A stretch of 64,000 nt of DNA from Actinomadura mexicana (GTDB lineage: Bacteria > Actinomycetota > Actinomycetes > Streptosporangiales > Streptosporangiaceae). The position numbers were made by a program, and so were the translations under genes. Positions 44,790 to 52,897 of this stretch are shown here, in pieces. Location of the stretch: assembly GCF_900188105.1 (NCBI RefSeq), contig NZ_FZNP01000016.1:62001-126000 (forward strand), written 5' to 3'. The first letter of the stretch is position 1; the number at the start of each line of letters is the position of its first letter. The notes beneath the pieces were generated by a model. That model made no database searches. It worked only from the letters and a program-made list of their open reading frames with translations, and had not been told where the DNA came from.

Positions 44790-44866
44790 CATCGGGCTGG
44801 ATGCCTACACCTCACGACACAGGAAGAACCTCAACGACGAGCCACAAGCGAGAAGGGGCGTCGAGG

Positions 44867-45655
44867 TCAGCCGAGGAGGCGTTCGCGGAGGGTGTCGGTG
44901 TCTTCGGTGGTCCAGCCGTGCCCGGCGAGCCAGCCGATGGTTCCGCCGTGCTCCTCGTCGACGCGGGCGAGGAACTTCTCCATGATGACCGCGTGGGGCT
45001 GGTGGCTGTCGGCCGGACGGGAGTCGAGGTCGGCGGCGTAGGTGTCGCTGCCGCGCAGCCGGCGCAGGACGGCTTCGAGGCGTTCGCCGGTCTGGGCGTA
45101 GTCGGCGACGATCGCCTCGCGGGTGACGCCGGCGACGTCGAGGGCCAGGGCGCAGACGACTCCGGTGCGGTCCTTGCCTGCGGCGCAGTGGACCAGCGCG
45201 GCTCCGTCGGTGCGGGCCATGACGCGCAGGGCGGCGACGACGGAGTCGCCGCGGTCGGCGAGGTAGCCGAGGTAGTGGCCGGTCGAGCGGTCCTGTTCGG
45301 GGCCGTTGGACGAGCTTTCCTGCCAGGGCAGGGCCTTGGCGACGTCGGCGGCGACGTCGGTGTGGCGACCGCCCTCGGCGAACAGCGAGAGCTGGTGGAT
45401 CGTCACGGACGGCACGCGGGTGAGGGGGCCGGGGCCTTCGAGGTGCACTTCGGCGTCGCTGCGCAGGTCGATGACGTTCTTGAGGGAGTAGTCGTCGATG
45501 AGGATCCGGACGTCGGCGACCGAGAGGTCCTGGAGGTTGTCGGAGCGAAGGACGCGTCCGAGCCGTGTGGCGCGACCGTCGGCCGTGGGGAGGCCGCCGA
45601 GGTCACGGGCGTTGACGGCACCGTCCAGTTCGATCCACCGAGAGTCATCGTCCAT
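44867..45655 (-). CDS. Tyrosine-protein phosphatase (dual-specificity-like)
   Basis: A protein of 262 residues with the P-loop HCAAGKDRTG (C-x5-R; near residue 157), and the N-terminal NARDLGGLPTADGRATRLGRVLRSDNL block and YSLKNVIDLRSDAE typical of the PtpB/MptpB-like Y_phosphatase3 family. The Asp general acid and lysine in the P-loop fit enzymes that use phosphotyrosine and phosphoinositides. No signal peptide. Neighbours do not reveal a partner kinase. ATG 45655. Confidence 0.93.
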   Translation of the reverse strand: MDDDSRWIELDGAVNARDLGGLPTADGRATRLGRVLRSDNLQDLSVADVRILIDDYSLKNVIDLRSDAEVHLEGPGPLTRVPSVTIHQLSLFAEGGRHTDVAADVAKALPWQESSSNGPEQDRSTGHYLGYLADRGDSVVAALRVMARTDGAALVHCAAGKDRTGVVCALALDVAGVTREAIVADYAQTGERLEAVLRRLRGSDTYAADLDSRPADSHQPHAVIMEKFLARVDEEHGGTIGWLAGHGWTTEDTDTLRERLLG

Positions 45656-45883
45656 GACTTGTGACCCTATATGGCCGTCCTGTCCGGACTTTGGGGCAGG
45701 GGCCGGTGTGCCGCGGGTGATCGACTAGGTGGGTGAGAGGCCGGGGCGGTACCGAGACCTGGGAGCCAGACGGTGAATGGCTCCGCAGCGGGGCGACCCG
45801 GTGGCCTCACCCTCCGTAGCTTTCGAGGTGTCTTCTTCCGCACGTTCCCCGCGAAGTTCCGCCTCCTGGTGAATGGAGTCTCT

Positions 45884-46915
45884 ATGCCCGCGACCCTGTC
45901 CGCTCCGTCCCGGCCGTCCGAGCGGTCGGCCGGAAGTGATTTCGCGCCTCTTGCGAGGCGCGTCCGCGGCAGCGGGCTGCTGGATCGGCGGCGCGGCTAC
46001 TACGCGTGGGTGATCGGGTTGAATCTGGCGGCGACCGCGGCGGTGTGGGCGGCTGTCGCGTGGGCGGGGGACAGCTGGTGGACGGTCCTGCTGGGAATTC
46101 CGCTGGCGGTGCTGTCGGCGCGGGCGGCGTTCCTCGGGCATGACGCGGGGCACCGGCAGATCGCGCGGAGCGCGCGGGCGAACCGGTGGCTGGGCCTGCT
46201 GCTGGGGAACCTGCTGCTGGGGATGGGGCACGGGTGGTGGAACGACAAGCACAACCGGCATCACGCGAATCCGAACCATGTCGGCAAGGACCCCGATGTG
46301 GGGGAGGGCGTGCTGGCGTGGACGAGCGAGCAGGCGGAGGGTAAGCGGGGTGTGCTGCGGTGGGTGGCGCGGCACCAGGCCGCGCTGTTCTTTCCGCTGC
46401 TGACGCTGGAGGGCGTGAACCTCAAGTTGGGGAGCCTGCTGTTCCTGCGGGGGCGTTCGCGGCGGGACCAGGTTCTGGAGGGCGGGCTGCTGCTCGTCCA
46501 CGCGGTGGGGTATCTGGGGCTGGCGTTCGCGTTGCTTCCGGTGGGGCAGGCGCTGGCGTTGGTCGCGCTCCAGCATGCGGTGTTCGGGGTGCACCTGGGT
46601 GCGGTGTTCGCGCCGAACCACAAGGGGATGGCGATGCCGGAGCCGGGGGAGCGGTGGGGGCATCTGCGCCGGCAGGTGCTGACGTCGCGGAACGTGCGGG
46701 GCGGTCTGGCGACGGACTGGCTGATGGGGGGCCTGAACTACCAGATCGAGCATCACCTGTTCCCGGGCGTTCCGCGGTGCAGCCTGCGGCGGCTGCGGCC
46801 GCTGGTGCGTGAGCACTGCGCGGCGGTGGGGTTGCCGTACGCGGAGACGGGGCTGGTGGAGTCCTACCGGTTGGCGCTGGGGCACATGCGGGAGGTCGGG
46901 GAGCCGGTGCGCTAG
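45884..46915 (+). CDS. Fatty acid desaturase, membrane type
   Basis: Di-iron membrane desaturase of 343 residues. Three histidine boxes are present: HDAGH (86-90), HNRHH (123-127) and QIEHH (287-291) in GLNYQIEHHLFPGVPR. The Q-x-x-H-H third box and front region are typical of front-end (delta-6-type) acyl-lipid desaturases, here without a fused cytochrome b5. Four or so membrane helices. ATG 45884 is chosen because GGAG lies 6 bases upstream; the frame is open to 45773. Followed by the Nei-type gene after 21 bases, but that gene has its own -10. Confidence 0.9.
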   Translation: MPATLSAPSRPSERSAGSDFAPLARRVRGSGLLDRRRGYYAWVIGLNLAATAAVWAAVAWAGDSWWTVLLGIPLAVLSARAAFLGHDAGHRQIARSARANRWLGLLLGNLLLGMGHGWWNDKHNRHHANPNHVGKDPDVGEGVLAWTSEQAEGKRGVLRWVARHQAALFFPLLTLEGVNLKLGSLLFLRGRSRRDQVLEGGLLLVHAVGYLGLAFALLPVGQALALVALQHAVFGVHLGAVFAPNHKGMAMPEPGERWGHLRRQVLTSRNVRGGLATDWLMGGLNYQIEHHLFPGVPRCSLRRLRPLVREHCAAVGLPYAETGLVESYRLALGHMREVGEPVR

Positions 46916-46923
46916 GGCGCGGC

Positions 46924-46929
46924 TATGCT
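46924..46929 (+). promoter_or_regulatory. -10 element TATGCT placed for a leaderless transcript
   Basis: TATGCT lies exactly 7 bases before the ATG of the DNA glycosylase gene at 46937. There is no ribosome site for that ATG. Inference from spacing only. Confidence 0.45.
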
Positions 46930-46936
46930 CCGGGCC

Positions 46937-47755
46937 ATGCCCGAGGGACACACGATTCACCGTCTGGCCGCCGAGCATCAGTGGATGTTCGGCGGCCTCG
47001 CCGTCGCCGCCACGAGTCCGCAGGGGCGGTTCGCCGAGGGGGCGCGGCGGCTGGACGGGCGGGTGCTGTCGGCGGCGGACGCGCACGGCAAGCATCTGCT
47101 GCTGGGGTTCGACGATGACCGGACGCTGCATGTGCATCTCGGCATCTATGGCAAGTACGCGTTGGGGGAGGGGCCGGCGCCGGCTCCGGTGGGGATGGTT
47201 CGGCTGAGGCTGGAGGGCGGCGGGCGTTACGCGGATCTGCGGGGTCCTAATACCTGCGAGCTACTCGAGCCGGGTGGTGTGAAGCTGCTGCGTGACCGGC
47301 TGGGGCCCGATCCGTTGCGCGGGGACGCCGATCCGGAGGCGGCGTGGCGGCGGATCAGCCGGACGCGGACGCCGATCGCGGTGCTGTTGATGGATCAGTC
47401 GGTGGTGGCGGGGCCGGGGAACATCTACCGGGCGGAGGTGCTGTTCCGGCAGGGGGTCGATCCGCGGTTGCCGGGGCGGCGGTTGGGCGCGCGGCGGTGG
47501 GCGGCGCTGTGGGACGACCTGGTGGAGTTGATGGCGGCGGGGGTGCGTGCGGGCCGGATCGACACGGTGCGGGCGGAGCATATGCCGGAGGCGATGGGGC
47601 GTGCGCCGCGGGTGGACGGTCATGGCGGTGAGGTGTACGTGTACCGGCGGGCGGGGCTGCCGTGCCTGGTGTGCGGGACGGCGGTGGCGACGGTGGAGTT
47701 GGCGGGGCGGAATCTGTTCTGGTGCCCGGTGTGCCAGCCGCCGGCCGTGTCCTGA
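46937..47755 (+). CDS. DNA-formamidopyrimidine glycosylase / endonuclease VIII family
   Basis: Base-excision repair enzyme of 272 residues. After the initiator Met the catalytic Pro2 and Glu3 are present (MPEGHTIH), which fixes the start at 46937 and not the ATG 4 codons earlier. The beta-lysine lies in AHGKHLLL, and the helix-two-turn-helix in DQSVVAGPGNIYRAEVLFRQGVDP. A C-terminal zinc finger CLVCG...FWCPVC is intact. The MPEGHTIH start suggests the Nei2-like actinobacterial branch, which removes oxidised pyrimidines. The gene is single. Confidence 0.95.
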   Translation: MPEGHTIHRLAAEHQWMFGGLAVAATSPQGRFAEGARRLDGRVLSAADAHGKHLLLGFDDDRTLHVHLGIYGKYALGEGPAPAPVGMVRLRLEGGGRYADLRGPNTCELLEPGGVKLLRDRLGPDPLRGDADPEAAWRRISRTRTPIAVLLMDQSVVAGPGNIYRAEVLFRQGVDPRLPGRRLGARRWAALWDDLVELMAAGVRAGRIDTVRAEHMPEAMGRAPRVDGHGGEVYVYRRAGLPCLVCGTAVATVELAGRNLFWCPVCQPPAVS

Positions 47756-47928
47756 ACGGTGTCACCGGTGGCGGGAGGCGTAGCGCGGTGGTGTCGATGT
47801 CGGAGGCGCGCGGTGATTCCCTGGAGCGCGTCTTGGAGCAGGAGAACGCGGCCGGCGACTTGATCGACCACGCGTTGTGCGCCGGGGGCTCTGGCGCCTT
47901 GTGAGCGTGGAGTGCGTCCGGTTGCCGG

Positions 47929-48951
47929 TCAGTCCTGGTCGGGGCGGTAGCGGGCGGCGAGGGTGCGGGCGGTGGTGGCGATCATGTCGCGGAGGTGCGG
48001 CGGGTCGATGACCTCGACGTCGGCGCCGAGTTTGAGGAATTCGACGTGGGCGTGGCGGACGGATTCGATGGGGAGGGTGGCGTGGACCCAGCCGTCGGGG
48101 CCGGGCGGGGTGGCGGTGTCGAGGGCGGCGCGGGCCATGGTGGGTGGGAGGAGGATCTGGGAGCGGGTGAGGCCGTCGGGGGAGAGTTTGACGGTGGCGT
48201 GTTCGCGGTAGGCGTCGGCTTCGAATCGTTCGGCGTAGGCGGACCAGAAGGCGGCGAGGTCGAATCCGTCGGGGCGGTCGAAGTGGCCGGGGAGGGCGCG
48301 CAGGGTCAGGACGCGTGAGACGCGGTAGGTGCGGGGGGCTTGCGGGGCGGGGTCGGCGGTGTCGGTGTGGGGCGGGTCGCCGGGGGCGGGGCGGGCGATG
48401 AGGTACCAGGAGCCGGCCTTGAGGACGACGCCGAGGGGTTCCAGGAGGCGGGTGACCTGCTGGGGGTGGCGCCAGCGGCGGTAGAGCACTTCGATGCGGC
48501 GCTGGTTCCAGACGGCGTCGGCGATGGCGTGCAGGTGGGGGACGTCGTCGGGGGTGCGGAACCAGCCGGGGGCGTCGAGGTGGAAGCGTTCGCGGATGCG
48601 GGAGGCCCGGGTGCGCAGGTCGGGTGGGAGGGCGGCCATGAGTTTGAGTTCGGCGGCGAGGACGTCGCCGAGGCCGAGTTGGGAGGCGGGGCCGGGCAGG
48701 GCGGAGAGGGTGAGGGATTCGGCTTCGGTGGCGGTGAGGCCGGTGAGGCGGGTGCGGTAGCCGTTGAGGAGGCGGTAGCCGCCGTCGGGTCCGCGGTCGG
48801 CGTAGACGGGGACGCCGGCGGCGCTGAGGGATTCGACGTCGCGGTAGACGGTGCGGATCGAGACTTCCAGTTCGGCGGCCAGTTCGCGGGCGGTCATGCG
48901 TTGCCTGGCCTGCAGGAGCAGGAGGAGGGACAGCAGCCGGCTCGCGCGCAT
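47929..48951 (-). CDS. WYL domain-containing HTH regulator (YafY type)
   Basis: A protein of 340 residues with an N-terminal HTH_11 (MRASRLLSLLLLLQARQRMTARELAAELEVSIRTVYRDVESLSAAGVPVYADRG), the GGYRLLNGYRTRLTGLT link, and a WYL domain (EVLYRRWRHPQQVTRLLEPLGVVLKAGSWYLIAR, then YRVSRVLTLRALPGHFDRPDGFDL). WYL domains bind nucleic acid or nucleotide ligands in several regulators. Its start is 30 bases from the stop of menF on the same strand, so it may be cotranscribed with menF. Confidence 0.93.
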   Translation of the reverse strand: MRASRLLSLLLLLQARQRMTARELAAELEVSIRTVYRDVESLSAAGVPVYADRGPDGGYRLLNGYRTRLTGLTATEAESLTLSALPGPASQLGLGDVLAAELKLMAALPPDLRTRASRIRERFHLDAPGWFRTPDDVPHLHAIADAVWNQRRIEVLYRRWRHPQQVTRLLEPLGVVLKAGSWYLIARPAPGDPPHTDTADPAPQAPRTYRVSRVLTLRALPGHFDRPDGFDLAAFWSAYAERFEADAYREHATVKLSPDGLTRSQILLPPTMARAALDTATPPGPDGWVHATLPIESVRHAHVEFLKLGADVEVIDPPHLRDMIATTARTLAARYRPDQD

Positions 48952-48981
48952 GGGTCCAGTGTGCCGGTGCGGGGGCGGTGG

Positions 48982-50295
48982 TCAGCCGTGGAGGGCGTAC
49001 TGCATGGGGCGGAACTTGGTGCGGGCTTCGGCGAGTTCGGCGTCGGGGTCGGAGTCTGCGACGATGCCGCAGCCGGCGAACAGGCGGGCGCGGGTGCCGT
49101 CGATCTCGGCGCAGCGCAGGGCGATGCCCCATTCGCCGTCGCCGCGGGCGTCGACCCAGCCGACGGGTCCGGCGTAGCGGCCGCGGTCCATGCCCTCGAG
49201 TTCGCGGATGAGGTCCATGGCGGTGTCGGTGGGGGTGCCGCAGACGGCGGGGGTGGGGTGCAGGGCGGCGACGACGTCGAGGACGGAGCGGTCGGCGGCC
49301 AGGCGTCCGCGCAGGGGGGAGGCGAGGTGCAGGAGGTTGGGGAGGGTGAGCAGTTCGGGTTCGTCGGGGACGGTGAGGTGGGCGCAGAGGGGGGTGAGGG
49401 CGTCGCGGACCATCTCGGCGGCGTAGCGGTGCTCTTCGCGGTCCTTGGCGGAGGTGAAGAGGCGGGCGGCGCGGGCGTGGTCGTCGGCGGGGGTGTCGCC
49501 GCGGGCGGTGGTGCCGGCGAGGACGAGGGATTCTATGTCGCCGCCGGTGCGGCGGATGAGGAGTTCGGGGGTGGCGCCGACCATGCCGGCGCAGGAGAAG
49601 GTGTAGCAGCCGGGGTAGCGGGCGGCGAGGCGCTGGAGCAGGACGCGGGCGTCGATGGGGGTGTCGGCGCGGACGGTGAGGTCGCGGGCGAGGACGACTT
49701 TGCCGAGGTGGCCGGTGTTGTCGGCGGGGCGGGGCGGTGGGGCGGTGGGGTGGCCGGGCTGTGCGGGGCCGGTGCCTGGGGCGAGGTGGCCGCGGCGGAT
49801 GCGGTCGACGGCGGTGGCGACGGCGTGCTTCCAGGCGTGTTCGGGGAGGGCGCCGTCGCTCCAGTGCAGGCCGGTGGGGGGTTGGGGCGGGTTGGCGAGG
49901 GTGAGGGGGTCGGTGTCGTCGCCGATGGTGGTGAGCCAGGCGCGGCCGTCGCGGCGGCCGAGGATGCGGCGGGGGACGATGAGGGTGGAGTCGGGGGATT
50001 TGGGGTCGAAGCCGAAGGTGCCGAAGGCGACGGGTCCGGAGCCGGGGACGTTGACGGTGTCGTCGACGGCGGCGGCGCCGAACAGGTCGTGGAGCATGCG
50101 GGCGGCGGCGTCGAAGCGGTCGTGGCCGCCGGGGAGGGTGAGGCGGGCGGCTTCGCCCCAGCCGACGATTCCCTCGCCGTGGCGGATCCAGGCCAGCGCG
50201 GAGGGGTGCGGAAGCCGCGCGATGAGGTCGCCCGGGTCGGGGATCGGGACGGTGCGGACGGTGAGTCGGTCCGGTGCTGTCACGGCGAGCTTCAC
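48982..50295 (-). CDS. menF: Isochorismate synthase
   Basis: Chorismate-binding enzyme of about 437 residues converting chorismate to isochorismate, the entry to menaquinone. C-terminal signature blocks: KVVLARDLTVRADTPID, YTFSCAGMVGATPELLIRRTGGDIESLVLAGTTARGDT, SAKDREEHRYAAEMVRDAL, LHPTPAVCGTPTDTAMDLI and GWVDARGDGEWGIALRCAEI. This could also serve a siderophore, but the shared operator with menE and lack of siderophore genes favour menaquinone. GTG 50295 is 7 bases after a TACAGT -10, consistent with a leaderless transcript; GTG 50304 is a less likely alternative. Confidence 0.9.
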   Translation of the reverse strand: MKLAVTAPDRLTVRTVPIPDPGDLIARLPHPSALAWIRHGEGIVGWGEAARLTLPGGHDRFDAAARMLHDLFGAAAVDDTVNVPGSGPVAFGTFGFDPKSPDSTLIVPRRILGRRDGRAWLTTIGDDTDPLTLANPPQPPTGLHWSDGALPEHAWKHAVATAVDRIRRGHLAPGTGPAQPGHPTAPPPRPADNTGHLGKVVLARDLTVRADTPIDARVLLQRLAARYPGCYTFSCAGMVGATPELLIRRTGGDIESLVLAGTTARGDTPADDHARAARLFTSAKDREEHRYAAEMVRDALTPLCAHLTVPDEPELLTLPNLLHLASPLRGRLAADRSVLDVVAALHPTPAVCGTPTDTAMDLIRELEGMDRGRYAGPVGWVDARGDGEWGIALRCAEIDGTRARLFAGCGIVADSDPDAELAEARTKFRPMQYALHG

Positions 50296-50302
50296 GTGAG
50301 CC

Positions 50303-50331
50303 ACTGTACGCCAGATTTGAACCTGTTCAAA
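50303..50331 (-). promoter_or_regulatory. menF promoter overlapping a TTTGAAC-N2-GTTCAAA palindrome
   Basis: TTTGAACCTGTTCAAA (50316-50331) is a perfect 16-base palindrome. On the minus strand its TTGAAC (50330-50325) forms a -35 separated by 16 bases from TACAGT (50308-50303). The menE promoter has the same palindrome core over the same -35 sequence. Confidence 0.65.
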
Positions 50332-50498
50332 CGGGCGGGGTGGTGGTGGGTGGTGAGGTGTGCGCCACACCGGCCCGCGCGGGCGGCCGGGTGGGGGCCG
50401 GTCCGGGGCCGGCCGCGGGGCTCGGTTGCGCGTATGCCCCGTCCGTCCCGTCCCCATGCGCGGGGACGGGACGCGGCGGCGCGGCGCGCCGGGCGGGG

Positions 50499-51086
50499 TC
50501 AGCGGCGGGCGGCGCCGGTGAGCTTCCAGGCGGCGGGCAGCAGCCCGGCGGCCAGCAGGACCTTCAGCGCGTCGCCGGCCAGGAACGGTGTGAGGCCCAG
50601 GTCGAGCGCCTTGGGGAGGTCGACGTGCAGGGAGGCCATCAGGTAGGGGACGCCGGCGGCGTACATGATGGCGGTTCCGGTGAGCATGGTGCCGACGGTG
50701 CGCAGCGGGGTGCGGTCGCCGCCGAGCTGGGCGAGGCGTCCCACGACGGCGGCGGCGGCGACGAACCCGATGACGTAGCCGAGCGTCGGGAACGCGGCGC
50801 CGGAGGTGCCGTCGGTGAACCAGGGGACGCCGGCCATCCCGGCCAGCAGGTAGACCAGCATGCCCAGGCCGGCGCGGCCGGGGCCGAGGGCGGCTCCGGC
50901 GAGCAGCACCGCGAAGGTCTGCCCGGTCACCGGTACGGGGGTGCCGGGCAGCGGGACCGCGATCTGCGCGGCGAGGCCGACGAAGGCGGCGGCGCCGATG
51001 ACGAGTGCGGCGTCGCGGGCCAGCGAGCCGGGCAGCAGGTCGCCCAGGACGGCGGGACGCCGCCGGGTTGCGTGGGCAGTAGCCAC
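50499..51086 (-). CDS. bioY: Biotin transporter BioY
   Basis: Membrane substrate-binding (S) component of 195 residues for biotin uptake, usually working with an ECF energy module. Family blocks: LAAQIAVPLPGTPVPVTGQTFAVLLAGAALGPGRAGLGMLVYLLAGMAGVPWF, GAAFPTLGYVIGFVAAAAVVG and FLAGDALKVLLAAGLLPAAWKL. About six helices. GTG 51086 is chosen because GGGAGGATCT lies directly before it. No BioMN energy genes are adjacent, so it may use a shared module or act alone. Confidence 0.95.
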   Translation of the reverse strand: MATAHATRRRPAVLGDLLPGSLARDAALVIGAAAFVGLAAQIAVPLPGTPVPVTGQTFAVLLAGAALGPGRAGLGMLVYLLAGMAGVPWFTDGTSGAAFPTLGYVIGFVAAAAVVGRLAQLGGDRTPLRTVGTMLTGTAIMYAAGVPYLMASLHVDLPKALDLGLTPFLAGDALKVLLAAGLLPAAWKLTGAARR

Positions 51087-51203
51087 AGATCCTCCCAAAA
51101 CGGTTGTGTCAGGCCGAAACCTAGCGAACTGCCTTTCCGGAGTGGACGGCGCGGCCTACAGAAACGGGTGCCCCCGCTTTGTCGCAGCCCTCGGCCCACG
51201 CCC

Positions 51204-51920
51204 TCAACCCACGGCGGTGCGCGGGTCGCGGGCGAGGTAGACCACGTCGGGTTCGCCGCGCGGCACCGGGACGGGCCGGACCTGCACGGAGTCGAACCGG
51301 TCCCGCAGCAGCGACTCGAACGCCGGTGCGGCGTTGGCGCTCCACACCGCGAGAACGCCGCGCGGCGTCAGCAGCGCCGCGAGGGCGTCCAGGCCGGTGG
51401 CGCCGTACAGGCGGGCGTTGCCGGGGGTGACGGTCCAGTCGGGGCCGTTGTCGATGTCCAGGCACACCGCGTCGAAGGGGCCCGCGCCCGGGGCGGTGAC
51501 GTAGTCGAGCAGGTCGGCGCGTTCGACGGTGACGCGGGGGTCCTCCAGGGCGCCCCGGGACCAGGGCCTCAGCGCGGTGGCGTGCCAGGCGATGACGGCG
51601 GGCTCGCGCTCGACGACGGTGACGTGCGCCGCGCCGTCGCCGGTGAGGGCTTCGGCGAGGGAGAACCCGACGCCCAGGCCGCCGATGAGGACCCGCGCCG
51701 GCCCGCCGGGGCGCTGCGCGGCCGCGTCGAGGGCGGCGCGGACCAGCAGCCGCTCGGACTCGCCGTTGCGGGTGTCCATCAGGAACACGCCGTTGCTGAT
51801 GATCTCGTAGTCGCCGCCCGCCCGGCGCAGCACCAGCTCGCCGCCGAGGCCGGCGGCGCGCTCGACGACCGTCGCCGGCGCCGCCGGCGGTTCCACGCGT
51901 GTGTCCGCAGCCGATCCCAT
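51204..51920 (-). CDS. Spermine/spermidine synthase-like methyltransferase-fold protein
   Basis: A protein of 238 residues with the Rossmann fold of polyamine aminopropyltransferases: SNGVFLMDTRNGESERLLVRAAL, VLIGGLGVGFSLAEAL (nucleotide-binding loop), VTVVEREPAVIAWH, RVTVERADLLDYV and DAVCLDIDNGPDW. It lacks the N-terminal tetramerisation part of true spermidine synthases, and no polyamine genes are near. Function is uncertain. ATG at 51920; divergent from the SDR gene. Confidence 0.85.
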   Translation of the reverse strand: MGSAADTRVEPPAAPATVVERAAGLGGELVLRRAGGDYEIISNGVFLMDTRNGESERLLVRAALDAAAQRPGGPARVLIGGLGVGFSLAEALTGDGAAHVTVVEREPAVIAWHATALRPWSRGALEDPRVTVERADLLDYVTAPGAGPFDAVCLDIDNGPDWTVTPGNARLYGATGLDALAALLTPRGVLAVWSANAAPAFESLLRDRFDSVQVRPVPVPRGEPDVVYLARDPRTAVG

Positions 51921-52005
51921 GACCGCACCCTAGCCGCCGGGGCCGGGCCGGACGATCTCGGGGCGGGCGGGCGGGCGGGGGCTGGGCGGGGGCGGCGGTG
52001 TCGGC

Positions 52006-52011
52006 TACGGT
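52006..52011 (+). promoter_or_regulatory. -10 element TACGGT placed for a leaderless transcript
   Basis: TACGGT lies exactly 7 bases before the SDR ATG at 52019, which has no purine-rich ribosome site. Inference from spacing only. Confidence 0.5.
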
Positions 52012-52018
52012 GCCGGTC

Positions 52019-52819
52019 ATGCCCGAGAACGAACCGCCCGGCGGGCTGCTGCCGGGCCGCCGGATCCTGGTCGTCGGCGCGGGGACGCGCCCCAGCGACG
52101 ATCCCGCCGCGCCGGTCGGCAACGGCCGTGCGATCGCGGTCGCCGCCGCGCGGGAGGGCGCGATGGTCGCGTGCGCCGACGTGGACGAGCACGCCGCCGG
52201 GCAGACCGCCGCGATGATCGTGGCGGAGGGGGGCCGGGCCTGCGTCGTGGCGGCGGACGTGACCGACCCGGAGGCCTGCGACCGTGTCGTGGCCCTGGCG
52301 ATCGAGGGCCTCGGCGGCCTGGACGGGGTGGTGTTCAACGCCGGGATCGGGATCGGGTACGGGCTGGCGGGCACGGCGCTGGCCGACTGGGACCGCGTCC
52401 TGCACGTCAACCTGCGGGCGCCGTTCCTGGTCGGCAAGGCCGCGATGCCGGCGCTGGAGGCAGGCGGGGCGATGGTGTTCATCGGGTCGCTGGCCGGGAC
52501 CAAGCCGGGGTCGCGGTCGCCGTCCTACGACGCCTCCAAGGCGGGCCTGACAGGGCTGGTGCGCCACATCGCCGCCGAGGGCGCGCCCCGCGGCGTGCGC
52601 GCCAACGTGGTGGCGCCCGGACTGATCGACACTGTGATGGGCCGCGACGCCTCCGCCGGGAACACCGACCGCGACCGGGTCGCCGGGCTGATCCCGATGC
52701 GGCGGCAGGGGACCGCGTGGGAGGTCGCCGACGTGGCGGTGTTCCTGCTGTCGGACCGCGCGTCCTACGTCACCGGGCAGGTCCTGCACGTCGACGGCGG
52801 CCTGTCCACCCTGCGCTGA
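52019..52819 (+). CDS. SDR family oxidoreductase
   Basis: Short-chain dehydrogenase of 266 residues. The cofactor loop LVVGAGTRPSDDPAAPVGNGRAIA is longer than the usual TGxxxGxG but keeps the glycines. CADVDE suggests NAD specificity, VVFNAGIG is the NNAG motif, and Ser (IGSLAG), Tyr and Lys (SYDASKAG) are the active residues. C-terminal VLHVDGGLSTLR is typical. Substrate unknown. Transcription may begin at the ATG. Confidence 0.93.
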   Translation: MPENEPPGGLLPGRRILVVGAGTRPSDDPAAPVGNGRAIAVAAAREGAMVACADVDEHAAGQTAAMIVAEGGRACVVAADVTDPEACDRVVALAIEGLGGLDGVVFNAGIGIGYGLAGTALADWDRVLHVNLRAPFLVGKAAMPALEAGGAMVFIGSLAGTKPGSRSPSYDASKAGLTGLVRHIAAEGAPRGVRANVVAPGLIDTVMGRDASAGNTDRDRVAGLIPMRRQGTAWEVADVAVFLLSDRASYVTGQVLHVDGGLSTLR

Positions 52820-52862
52820 CCCCGCGGCCGGGACGGCCGGGAACACGCCTTCCCCGCACACC

Positions 52863-52875
52863 GTTACCGTGTAAC
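52863..52875. promoter_or_regulatory. GTTAC-CGT-GTAAC palindrome upstream of the S1C protease gene
   Basis: A perfect palindrome with 5-bp arms ends 22 bases before the protease ATG. Its core TTAC-N3-GTAA is the fourth copy in the window. A second small palindrome, CGATG-TAAT-CATCG, follows immediately from 52875. TACCGT inside the first could act as a -10. Confidence 0.5.
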
Positions 52876-52897
52876 GATGTAATCATCGGGAGGTGCG

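Noticed and set aside
48340..50300. Long plus-strand frame opposite the WYL and menF genes
   Set aside because: Gly/Val-rich repetitive translation typical of antisense reading; menF motifs on the other strand are clear.
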